Positions 35,006 to 46,179 of a DNA stretch of 64,000 nt are shown here, piece by piece. The position numbers and the translations under genes are program-made. The notes beneath the pieces were generated by a model. It was not told the DNA's origin. It did not search any database and saw nothing but the letters and a program-made list of their open reading frames with translations. This DNA comes from Chamaecyparis obtusa (taxonomy: Eukaryota > Streptophyta > Pinopsida > Cupressales > Cupressaceae): contig BSBK01005649.1 in NCBI GenBank assembly GCA_027943335.1, positions 1,692,001 to 1,756,000 of the forward strand, written 5' to 3'. Each line of letters starts with the position of its first letter. The stretch's first letter is position 1.

Positions 35006-36993
35006 ATTGTGAGAGATCATTGTATACACTATTGTATCATTATGATTCATTGTATCATTATATTTTGACTTGACAGACACTGACTATGGACACATTGTTA
35101 TTGATTTATATCATTGAACATTTAGATATTTTTGTTGTTTTATGAATTGTATGTGATGCAGTTCTATCATGATTTACTTTGATGATTTATATATATGTGC
35201 GTACTGACATATGCAGGATGTGATGATGTACTTTCAGATGCATAAAATGTATAGCTTAGAATGCAAAATGATTTATATTCATGTTTTGATATTGTTAATA
35301 ATCATATGATGGTGACATAAATGCACATTTTAAATGAATTTATTAATGCTATGTGATTATCAATGCAATATTTGTGATGAACAATGTGGATAATGAATAA
35401 TAAATGAATGATCTAATGCAAATGATATCTAATGTAATAAATGATAATGTATCTAAGATGATTAAATGTAATAACTGATAACATGATAAAAGAAAATGAG
35501 ATGAAATGATAGTTATGACCAAATTATATATATATGAACACCCCTAATGAAGATAACATATGTCTCTAAATGATTAAGTGCAAAATGTGAAATGCAAAAA
35601 GTCATGATATGTCCTCAACTCAAATAACAATATATCTGACACAAGAAGAATAGACTAAGAGAACAGATAACCTAATAAGAAAGGTAACCTACAAATCCCT
35701 ATAAAAGGAGCACTGATATGTAAGTCATGAACTGTGTAAATGAAATGCAATATGAAATGAATGTATCTCCACAACCTTAGGTAACATCTTAGAACTTCAT
35801 AATAATTGGAATTTGATTTTCATCATTGAGCTCGTTATATTGCAAGAAAATGCAAGCATCATGGTATAATTAAACCAGGATGACCTGAGCACTTTTTGCA
35901 TGGAGTTTAATATTGCAAACTTGACAAGCATCTAGGTATAATTGAACCGAGATGACCTGAGTTTCATTTGCATAACAGACAAGGAATATTCCCCCCTCCA
36001 TCGGGGAACAAATATTTGGAGTCGAGGTATGCGATGGCGTATCACCATAAATAGCATTTAATAGAACAACATGATTTGCATGTTGCCCATACTACGAAAT
36101 GGATGAAGGCACTTATACACAGACACCCCAAATTATTTGGTCCTTCGACTTCATCAGAAAATACCCCACAAACAGCAATCAAAGAAAACATCATGCCCCA
36201 TCCCGACTATTCTAATTAAATGACATATGGGAGTTTCAAACTCATGTCAAAAGATATCTCGGAATAGCATAGGAAACATGATAACAATGAAATCCAGATA
36301 TGATACATAATCTACAACAAACCATTCTAACATGCCTGTCATGAATATACATTTCTTTTGCCAAAAATATTGATTTAGGACATGTTTATTAATTCAAGTG
36401 ATGATGTATAGTCAAGATGTATAGATAAGCAGTCACAATTCGAAAGATAGATCATAGATTCTGATTCAGCATGAAGATACCATTGTGAAAGAACATTTGA
36501 TTGCATTTTGCCTAGTGAAGATACCATTGTGAAATAACTCCCTTATGTCCTCTAAGAGTCACGACTATCATAGATCCACTTCCCAAACTAGGTCAAGGAC
36601 ATGCCCCCAGATAGGTGATGGACTGACTTATTATGCATGAAGAAAGACACAACAAGACTAGGATGAAGACCATGACAAAAGATCAAGCTATGATGGGATT
36701 TTATTATGGATAAGTACAAGGAATGGTGCATGAACTGGTCATTTTATTATGATATATACATGGTGGGGATGAGGACTGACTAACCGTTTTATTGTGGATA
36801 TATACAATGAATGAACACATGAGAAGAATCCTAATAGATAGAGGAGCTAACTTGTCACATATAGTGCCTATTTCCAGGTTTTCACCATATGCTTTTATTG
36901 CAGTTTTTCTTGTGATTTTATGATTTTATGTTTTTTTATTTACAGAATATATATATATATACAGCCTATATACATGCCCCTTGCATTGGGATT
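35006..36993. other. Tat element spacer between PMD gene and end of pol
   Basis: Both genes end facing this segment (PMD on plus, gag-pol on minus), so it should contain two convergent 3' UTRs and poly(A) sites. It is AT-rich, with many AATGA words from 35.2 to 35.5 kb, a 72-bp two-copy repeat near 35.84-35.98 kb, and a pair of TGAAGATACCATTGTGAAA copies at 36472 and 36516. No protein-like frame was found. Confidence 0.6.
35837..35981 (+). repeat. Two-copy direct repeat (period about 72 bp)
   Basis: Both copies contain ATATTGCAA, CAAGCAT, GGTATAATT and GATGACCTGAG in the same order (cores at 35853-35889 and 35925-35961), with several substitutions. They lie in the convergent 3' region of the Tat element. 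Confidence 0.75.
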
Positions 36994-38178
36994 TCAAGGA
37001 TAAAACTTCTTGAGATGGATACTGTTAAGAGGCTCATCCAAGGGATCCCCTTCAGGTGTAGATAACTGATAAGCTCCAAAACCATAGACTGTTGTGATCA
37101 CAAAAGGGCCTAACCAATTAGGTTCGAACTTACCCTTCTTTTCACGGTGTTGTTGATTCTTTGGATTTTCTCGAAGGAATAAGTCACCCAACTAAAAGTC
37201 TCTAATCGTTACCTTGTTGTTGTACTGACGGGATAGACGCTGCTGATAAACTTTCAAATGATCATAGGCACGCTGATGGCATTCATCTAGGAGTTCTAAT
37301 TCAGTCAAGCGTGCAACTCTATACTCTTCATCAGGAATTAAATCTTTAAGAGTAACATGAAGTGAAGGCATTTCGACCTCGAGGGGCAGGACTACTTCAG
37401 ATCCATAGACAAGGGAGTATGGAGTGGCTCCAGTAGGAGTATGGATGGAGGTGCGGTAAGCCCATAAGGTAGGATTGAGTTGAAGATGCCAGTCACGGCC
37501 AGTGTCATTGACAGTCTTTTGTAGGATTTTAACAATTGTTTTGTTTGACGCCTCAGCTTGACCATTTCCTTGAGGATAGTAGATGGCGGAATAGTTGTGG
37601 GTGATGTGGAATTTGGTGCACAGTTCATCCATGTCCTAATTTTGGAACTGTTTCCCATGATCAGTAATAAGATACATAGGTATACCATATTTGCAGATGA
37701 TATAGTTTAAGATAAACATGGATATTTGTTTCCCTATGGTGGTAATCAATGGAACAGCCTCAATCCATTTAGTGAAGTATTATGTGGCAGTGAGGATCCA
37801 TTTGTGGCCGTTGGAAGATGGAGGATTGATAGCGCCCACGAGGTCGAGTCCCCACCGACTGAATGGCAAAGTAGTTGTAAAAGGATGTAACTCTTGTGCT
37901 GGAGCATGGATAAGGTCTCCATGTATCTGACATTTCTTGCATGCCCTAGCAAAATGAAAGGAATCTGCTTCCATGGTAGGCCAATAATAACCCATACGCA
38001 TGAGTTTCTTAGCCAAAGAGGGACCACTCGAATGTGTCCCACAAATACCTTCATGTACATCCCGTAAGGAAAGTTGAGCTTCATCATGTTTGAGACATCG
38101 CAGGAGAGTATCGTCAAAACCTCACCGATAAAGGGTGTCGAATATTAAAATATAGCGGGAGGTTTGGCAGAGAAAAGT
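36994..38178 (-). pseudogene. Tat integrase
   Basis: C-terminal part of the polyprotein, ending HLKKFYP and TGA. The zinc-binding region has H, H and CKKC (HEGICGTH, then ARACKKCQIHGD near 37.93 kb). The DDE residues are in WGLDLVG, LITDHGKQF and YYPQGNGQAEASNKTI. The C-terminal part (GKFEPNWLGPFVI, YQL) matches the GPY/F-type module, and no chromodomain follows. Stops at 38122 (TGA for expected Arg), 37780 (TAA), 37636 (TAG) and 37192 (TAG for expected Gln) all lie in one frame with no indel. Confidence 0.92.
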
Positions 38179-40099
38179 TCATTTTTGATTATGAGATAGG
38201 TCGGGAGGTAAAGTGTTATCTTTGAGGTAAGAATAGATCTTTCCATAGGTTGGGGAGTCATGTCCAATCAGATGACATATAATACTCGTATCAGGGTCAT
38301 CATATGCAGGACAAGTCAGGGATTCCACCAAGAACTCAAAATGGACCTTGGTATCTTCGATATCAAATAAAGAAGCAATCGTTGCCATGGCATCAACAAC
38401 CTTGTTTTCATGCCGAGGAATCTGCTCAAAAGCGATGACTAAGAAATACTTTTTAAAGTCATCCACCATACATTTATATGGCAATTACTTATCATTATTA
38501 ACCTGGTTAACAATCAGCTGAGAATCTCCGTAGACATTTATTTCAGATACATTCCATTGTAAAGCCATTTTTAACCCAATCAGCAAAGCCTCATATTCTG
38601 CCACATTATTAGTGCAAGGAAATAACAACTTGAAAGATTTCAGAATAGTGTATCCTTGTGGCGTGATAAAAAGTATACCATCTCCTGAACCCTATTGAGT
38701 GTATGAGCCATCAAAGTATAATTTCCATGTTTGTGTAGACAAAGCTAAGATATGAGCATCAGGAAACTCGGTGTGTATAGGGTGGTCATCCATTAATGGA
38801 GCATCAGCTAGTTGATCTACGATCACTTGACCTTTGATAGCCTTCCTATCTACATATTCAATATCAAACTCACTAAGTAGCATGACCCACTTAGCCAACC
38901 TGCCTGTCAATGTAGTCTTGCTTAACAAATACTTTAAAGGATCAATCTTTGCAATAAGCTAAGTAGAATGTGACAACATGTAATGTCGCCACTTTTGTGA
39001 AGCAAAGACGACAACCAGACATGCTCTTTCAATAGGGGAATAGTTTAACTCATATCCCACTAGAGTGCGACTGATGTAGTAGATGGCTTTTTCTTTTCCT
39101 TCATGATCTTTCTAAGCGAGAAGAGCACCTAGTGAGGCTGTCGTGGCTGAAATGTAGAGCAAGAGTGGCTTGCCTGGAATTGGTGACATCAGAGTTGGAA
39201 GATTCGCTAGATACTGCTTGATTTTGTTGAAAGCTTCCTCACACTTATCAATCCATTGGAATAAGATATTTTTATGCAGCAAATGTTGAAAGGGATGACT
39301 GCGATCTGCTAGTTGAGAAACAAATCTTTGGATGGATTGTAGACGACCCTGTAAAGATCTTAGCTGATTGATGTTAATGGGGGAAGCCATCTCCAATATT
39401 GCTTTAACCTTTTCTGGATCTACTTCGATTCCTTTAGCTGAGACAATGTACCCTAACAGTTTGCCAGATGTGACCCCGAATGCACATTTCTTTGGATTGA
39501 GTCGAATCTGATATTTTTCCATCCGGGTGAATATTTTATCTAACACTCTCAAATGACCAGCTCTGTCTTTGGATTTTGCTAAAATGTCGTCAACATAATC
39601 TTCCATGATGGTATGCATCATGTCATGGAAGATCATGGTCATGGCTCTTTGGTAAGTTGCTCCAGCATTTTTGAGGTCAAAAGGCATTACATTCCAACAG
39701 TATGTACCCCACGGACAAGTAAAAGCAATTTTTTCTTGATCTTCCGGCGCAATCTTGATTTGGTTATAGCTAGAAAATCCATCCATTAATGATAACATCT
39801 CATGCCCAGCTGTTAGGTCAACAATCATATCAATATTTGGCAAAGGGAAGTCATCTTTAGGACAAGATTTATTTAGATCTCAAAAATCAATACAAATCTT
39901 GATAGACTTGTCTGGTTTTGAAACCGGAACAATATTTGAAATCCACTCAGCATAGTCAATAGCCCGAATGAATCCAACATCTAGGAGCTTTTTCAATTCT
40001 GCTTTCACCATTAGAGCAATGTGAGGATGCATTTTGCGGAGCTTCTGCTTAACTGGTTTTACACCTGGTTTGATAGATAAATGATGCATAATGAGATTG
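38179..40099 (-). pseudogene. Tat reverse transcriptase with two RNase H domains
   Basis: RT: KPVKQKLRKMHPH, SLMDGFSSYNQIKIA (first catalytic Asp), FDLKNAGATYQRAM and MEDYVDDILAKS (catalytic YVDD). The first RNase H (LLLYISATTASLGALLA) lacks the usual leading Asp, as expected for the degenerate original RNase H of Tat elements. After a linker comes the archaeal-type RNase H: KLYFDGSYTQ, NNVAEYEALLIGLKMAL, VYGDSQLIVNQVN and RHENKVVDAMAT, with all four acidic residues. Stops at 39880 (TGA where Arg is expected in DFRDLN), 39112, 38959, 38692, 38485 and 38179; the frame never shifts. Confidence 0.93.
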
Positions 40100-42199
40100 G
40101 GGTCCAAACCAGGCATATCAGCATAGGACCAAGCAAAGTTGATTTGTCGTTCTCTAAAGAATTTTGCAAAAGCTTCTTTCTCTGATTCTGTCAAGGAGGC
40201 TGCTACCTTGAGGATGCGTGGAGACTCCTCTGTTCCAATGTTAAGTGGTACTATCGATTCTATAAGAATGGCAGATTGCTCTCGATCAAGATAGTTGGGA
40301 AGAGTGTCAATCCTTCCATCGTCAGGCAACTCAGAGAGGTTTTCACCATCAGATGCGTCTTTTCTTTTTACTATTTTTGGATCTAATACTGCCACTGAGT
40401 GGTTTTCACCATTAGATCTGCTGATTATTTTTATATTTTTATGACTGAAAGGATTGGCACTCTCTCCAAAATAGGCGATGTCATTGAGTTCTATCAGAAA
40501 TCCTGACTTGTGATCCCCTGGTGGTAAATGATCCCTGATACCAAGATAGTCAATGATTGCATCATCATTATGGAAGACATCAAGTTCTAGGTGATCGGGA
40601 GAATCCCAATCAATAAGGTCAGGACAGACAAGGGGCATTGGATCATTTGGGTTGGTTTCAAAAGCAGAGATGGTATTGATGGAAAAGTTGTCAAGGTTTA
40701 TGATGGTATCAGCGAGGTCTATTTCCATACTCTCATCTGAATTATCTGTCACAAGATAACGCTCACTTCGCTCATCATCAACACGAGTAGTATTACATGG
40801 GACCAATCCTAGTGAGTCACTCATTGAACTCTCACCCTCATGGTAATTGTTAATATATTGATGGACAACATCGACTCCTATTTCTTCAGTACCATCAGAT
40901 AAGGAATCCCATTCATAATCATTAGAATCAGAATCATCATTATCTTCAAGTCTATCAATAATTCTTTGAGCTATCCTTTGTTTTTCTGGATCTACATACA
41001 TGCCATGCTTTCTGAATTGTAAGGCAGGAGCTTTAGATGTCTCATGAAAAGGTGGTATTTTTGCTTTTCCTTTTGTTTCTTGTGGTCCTTCTCCTTTATA
41101 TCCTAATCCTGTAGTATCTCTTTGATAATTGGGATTTTGCAAAATTGGTTTTATAACACCTTCTCTTTGTAACCCTAGAGGTCTAGCACCTTGATATCCC
41201 ATCTTTTGTAGCAAAGTATACCCTTTTCCATAGACATCAGGTGATATATAATCATGTTTAATATCCTCTTCAATCTTTTGTGTCTTAAGCCAATAATTTG
41301 CATTACGCTTAGCTGCCTCATTGGATATTGTGCCCCCACTTATAAATGTGTTATAAACAAGTGTGGAAGGGGGTTCTGATTGTTGTTTAGTGATCAAAGA
41401 CCTACCATATGATTTAGGAGATAAAGGTAACTCAGTGATACAAAGAGCTTGACCTAAAGTATATTCTCCCATACTTCTTTCTTTGATATCTATCTTGATC
41501 CCATCTGATTTAGAAGTTGATGCTATATTACTAGGGTCACCAGGTGTAGTTGCAGAAGATCCAGTACGATTATTGGGAACCAAAGAATCAGAAATCTTCA
41601 CATTGCTACAATATTGAAAAGGATTGGAATCTCCTTTGATAGTGATCTCCTGACCATTGTGAGGGAATTTTATACATTGATGATAAGTTGATGGCACAGC
41701 TTGCATGGAATGAATCCATGGTCTTCCCAAAAGAGTATTATAAGCAAGATCCATGTCCAGTACTTGACAAGATACATCTTTGACAATAGGACCAATTCTA
41801 ATTGGAAGAACAACGAACCCCTTGGATGATCTCTCTTCCTCATCATAGGCTTTTATTGTGATTTTCTTTTTTGGATCAACGACATTCTTAGAAAATCCCA
41901 ATACAAGGACCAACTTTAACGTGCAAATATTCAAGCCAGCTCCCCCATCTATTAATACTCTTTTAATCTTGTGATTCTGGACAAGGACTTCGATATGTAA
42001 AGGAGCATTATGAGGTTGGGTAATGGCTAAATCATCATTTTCAGTAAAGGACAAATAGTGTGGGGTTGTCAAATGACCCACCATAGCTTGAAATTGATCA
42101 GGATCTAGAGTTGTTGGAACCTAGGTCTCTAAGAGAGCTTTTTCAAGGATATCTTTGTGAGATGGAGAAAGATGCAAAAGCTCTAAGATGGATATCTAG
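40100..42199 (-). pseudogene. Tat protease with G-patch domain
   Basis: A region upstream of protease (ISILELLHLSPSHKDILEKA) resembles the conserved pre-protease block of plant Gypsy elements. The aspartic protease motif is VLIDGGAGLNI near 41958, followed by DLAYNTLLGRPWIHSM. A G-patch-like block follows (YTLLQKMGYQGARPLGLQ, then TGLGYKGEG, about 41080-41220), probably an RNA-binding aid. A long acidic linker rich in Asp and Ser (about 40400-40950) leads to RT. Stops are TAG at 42196 and 42121; the remaining 734 codons to 39880 are open, the longest intact stretch in the window. Confidence 0.88.
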
Positions 42200-44199
42200 G
42201 CCGGTGTCTTTTTGAGCTGTTCCAAAAGATTGTACTAGTTGGAAGTATTGGGTATGGACTTTGGAACATAAACAGACTTGTTGTGAGTAGTGCTTGGTTT
42301 AGACTGGACTCCTTGGAGAGTAACCTTGGCTTGAGCACGAGTAGTAGCATGGATTGGTTGACTCTCTGATTTTCCCTTTATGGTAATGACATTGGCATAA
42401 TATGCAAAAGGATGACGGTCAGAAATGTTACCAACATATCTATAGGGTGTGTTATTATAATTGGCTTGGTTGTCACCCTTATTGTTGGAAGAACCTCCTT
42501 TTTCATGCTCAGGAAGTGGATCTTTGAAGGCCGTATGTGATTCATTCGAGACATGTCCATCAACACTAATTTCACCGCTTTCGATTAAGTCTTGGATCAC
42601 ATTTTTAAGCCTTTGACATTCATTAGTTATATGTCCTTTTCCTTTGTGGAATTCACAATAATCATTTCCATTCCACCAAGAAGGCTTCACTCTAGGTTCA
42701 TAATCTTTCGGTTCAGGAAGTGTGATGAGTTTCTTGGTGATTAACTTCCGTAATGCTGATTCGAGAGATTCCCCTAAAGGAGTAAAGTTTCTTCGAGGTG
42801 AGATAAAAGGAAATCTCGGTTTAGGTGAATCTTTGGTGGTATTTTGACTTGTCGACTAATTGTTGTATGTAGCTTGAGTAGTGTTGGTCGTACTTGTGAG
42901 ATTTAGGAGAGGTTTTGTCGGTTGGACATTACGATTATCAACAATTCCGTCATTGACAATGTTTTTGTTTTTATTCCAATATTTCAATTTGTCACTGTTG
43001 GAATTGGAGTTATAAGTGTTGGAATTGGAATTTGAGGATCCAGCATTGTCTTTAGAATAAAGTTTTATCTCACCTTTTCGGACCATGGCTTCCTCAATCT
43101 TGATACCATTTTCTATGAGCTTATTGAAATTTGGTGGACATTGCAATTGTAACCTATAACTCATTTATAGTGTAAGGTTATGCACAAAAATATCCATCTT
43201 TTCTTGTTCAGAAATCATTCGTGGATATTTAGAAAATAATTGACGCCATCTTTGCAAAAAAGTAAGGAAAGGTTCTCCATTCTTTTGATGTGCATTGCAA
43301 AGATCAAGCATAGTGACCTCATGTTTGATGTTATATGAATAATGAGTCACAAATTTTTCAAGAAGCTCATTGAAAGATTTGATGCCAGGGGGAAGTTTGG
43401 AGAACCATTCCATGGCTTGACCTCCTAAACTTCATGGAAATAGTCGCATAAGATAAGTGTCATTGTGAGCAACTTCAATACAAGCAGCACAAAACTCACG
43501 AATATGGTCTTGTGGATCTGAATTCCCTTTGTATTTGTCAAATTTTGGTACCTCAAAATGAGGAGGGAATGGAATCATTGCTAAATTCTTATCAAAAGGA
43601 TAAGGACATATATCATCCAAGGAATACTTCTTAGTTGATGATCCAGTTTGGATATCACGAATTTATTGTTGAAGCATCTAGATTTGTTGTAGGACGGGAT
43701 CCAAAAATAATGTGTTTCCTTGCGGGTTTTGGGAAACATTATACTGTTGAGTATGTTGAGGATCATTGGATTGCTGATTATTTTGAAAAACATTTTTTTG
43801 TTGATCACTATGGGACGCATTGGATTGTTGATTGATTTCTTTTGCTCCATGAGGATCTTGAGAACCTTTAAGGATATCTTGATTTTTTGTAGGAGTTGGT
43901 TCTCTAAGATTGGTAACATCAAAATCACTTGGTAACTTAGCTCCTTGTTGAGCAAGCATGAGGAAATACATCTCTTTATCCAAGCCTATGAGTCGTTCCA
44001 TGACTTGTAAAAATTTAGGATCTTGTGCAGCATCCCTAAGTTCCTCATCAGTAGGTTCATCATCAAATGTGAGAGGATTAGTTTTCTTAGGAGGCTATTT
44101 GGGCCAAGGATTCTCATCATTGATGTTATTGCCTTCCATTGTGTCTAGGGATTCTGGATTAATAGGTTGTTTGAGTTTCTGAGATCGAGTTTGAACCAT
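42200..44199 (-). pseudogene. Tat gag
   Basis: Starts MVQTRSQKLKQPINPE at ATG 44199, a common Gypsy gag start. A Gln/Asn-rich segment (about 43700-43850) precedes the capsid core (PPHFEVPKFDKYKGNSDPQD, GGQAMEWFSKLPPGI, FLTFLQRWRQLFSKYP). Downstream is an Asn/Ser-rich stretch and a zinc-binding-like motif, CEFHKGKGHITNEC, near 42655, usual for Tat gag. Stops: 44095 TAG, 43678 TAG, 43663 TAA, about 43432 TGA, 43165 TAA, 42856 TAG and 42235 TAG, most at expected Gln codons. The frame is continuous with protease and pol, so gag-pol was one polyprotein of about 2400 codons. Confidence 0.9.
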
Positions 44200-44610
44200 A
44201 AAACGGATGAAATTGATTGCGAAAAAGAAAGATTCTTGATAAAAAGATATGGAGAATGATTGGTAGAAAAGATATGATAAGTATTGAAAATTGGGGTCAA
44301 GAAACAATAATCTAAGTAAGCTTGATGGTTAAGGATGATATATCCTGATATGATAAGCTCACCAAGATCAAAGTCTGATAGATAAGGTAAATCTTCAATA
44401 CCACATTGAAAATCTTAAGATTGGAAGAAAGTGACTTGTTGATTCTTGAGAAGAGAATGATGATGGAAAATGATGAAAGTGGTCAAATTAGAAATCAGAG
44501 GTCTATGTAACTCAACTATTTTTTTCAGAATCTTACTAAGGACGAAAATGGGTATTTGAAAAAGTGATTTTGAAATTCCAAAAGCCTGTGGGAATGCTCT
44601 CTGTTGTAAA

Positions 44611-44734
44611 TGCGCAGCAACAAATGTGCAAGACAATGGGATACATGCGCAAGAAATTTTGATAGATGTGCACTGAGAAATGCAAATGCGTAGTAACCTG
44701 AGTCTTATGCGCAGAAATTTTGGATGTATGCGCA
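44611..44734 (+). repeat. TGCGCA array, cluster 2 (21-bp periodic)
   Basis: Exact TGCGCA at 44611, 44646, 44708 and 44729; variants TGTGCA at 44625 and 44667 and TGCGTA at 44687. Successive intervals are 14, 21, 21, 20, 21 and 21. Units read ATGCGCAG or similar on plus. Confidence 0.9.
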
Positions 44735-45828
44735 GGTTGTCAAATTTTTGATGATTTTGTTGTTTTGATGATGGGGAATTTTTTGTTTTGTTTTTGTTTT
44801 TCTGATGTTTTCTAGTTTTTGGCAAAGTAAAAATGCATAAACACACACACGCAAGACAAAGATGATTTTAATCTAATTTAATCTAGTATGAATGCACAAA
44901 CACGCTTACAATCCTAAGGTTGGCAAGGATGATATCTACTGAATCCCCACTAGGATAATAAAATCCAGCCACGCAAATCCACAGTGGACAGCCTAGGAAC
45001 TTGGAGGCACAGGCTCCTCCTTACAGTGCACTCACTTCTCAGGCACACCAAGTTCTGAATTCAATGGGTCATTACTTCCCAAAGAACTGCTATCTCTACT
45101 ATGAACCATGAATAATGTGGGGTGTCTTCACGAGCTTGGGTGACTCCTTGAGCCAGCAGATAGAAGGTTTTTGGCCACTAAACAAAAGTTGTTAATAAGG
45201 ACATCTGTTCAGGTGGTTGTGATCAAGTCATTTTCCTAATTAAGGGGGCTCTCCCAATCCTTTCAAAGCAAAGCTTTCACCTCTACTAAGTAGGACTTTA
45301 ATGCACCACTGGGGTACTGGAGGAGATTTTGGTTGCCACAACGAATTCACACCTGTCTAATGTGAGACTAATCACACTAGCATTTTTTATATGCCTGTTA
45401 CCGGTTGGGTCATTCCTTGGGGTGAGTACCTCTTTTCCCACCAAAGACCGCCCTCTAAAAATTATAACAATTTCTCTTACACCCAAGGTCCACGAATGGC
45501 GAGGGGAGAAGATACGTTGTTATAATTTTGGGATTACAATTATGCTATTAAGCAAAACACAACAAACACTTGAATCTAGGCTAAGGAAAACACACAAAGC
45601 AAAAACATGTCGTATTTTAAGCCCAAACGAGATGATAGTCTATTTTGCAAACCCCTTGGCAATCTGCAAATCAAATTGTTAGAAAAATGTTTTTAGCAAT
45701 GGGGTTTTCAAAAATTACATCCTGCAAAATAGCCTAAAAATACTACCAGAACGAACAAACACTCGTCAAAATGTTAGCTAAAAACAAATCTAACAAAAAA
45801 ATTGAATTTTCCTACAGGAACTGATAAA

Positions 45829-46093
45829 TGCACAGAACAATTTGATATATGCGCAGTAATTATGGATGTATGCGCAGTAATTATGTATGTGCGAAACAGT
45901 TTAATGAATGCGCAACCTGGTGGAATTTATGCGCAGTTACTATGGATGCGCAGCTGAAATGAACAGATGCGTAGGAACAGCAGACACATGCGTAGCAATT
46001 ATAACAAAGAGGAAAACAAATGAAAATTTTATGCCAGAGAATGGATGCGCAACTGAAATGAACAGATGCGCAGGAATCGTGGACGAATGTGAA
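45829..46093 (+). repeat. TGCGCA array, cluster 3 (21-bp periodic)
   Basis: Exact TGCGCA at 45850, 45871, 45909, 45930, 45947, 46046 and 46067; variants at 45829 (TGCACA), 45890 (TGCGAA), 45968 and 45989 (TGCGTA) and 46088 (TGTGAA). Intervals are mostly 21. A 44-bp block (45942-45985) recurs at 46041-46084, showing that the array grew partly by segmental duplication. Confidence 0.9.
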
Positions 46094-46158
46094 GAAATAA
46101 CCTGTAGAAAATCCTGCACACAGAAAACTAAAAACTGAAAGTGAAAAGCCCAGTCAAG

Positions 46159-46175
46159 CCCTCCTTCTAGCGCCA
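46159..46175 (-). other. Primer-binding site of the Tat element
   Basis: TGGCGCTAGAAGGAGGG on the minus strand, four bases after the LTR end. It implies a tRNA ending CCCTCCTTCTAGCGCCA. I cannot assign the isoacceptor. Confidence 0.75.
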
Positions 46176-46179
46176 AAAA

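Larger units (their letters stand above)
44200..46158 (-). other. Long gag leader of the Tat element
   Basis: About 2 kb between PBS and gag start without a protein-like frame. It carries the TGCGCA clusters 2 and 3 separated by about 1.1 kb of non-repetitive sequence. Splice sites may exist, as in other long-leader Tat/Ogre elements, but none is convincing by eye. Confidence 0.6.

Noticed and set aside
45298..45682. Overlapping frames in the Tat leader as an extra gene
   Set aside because: Short, without homology or conserved motif, and in a region expected to be untranslated leader.
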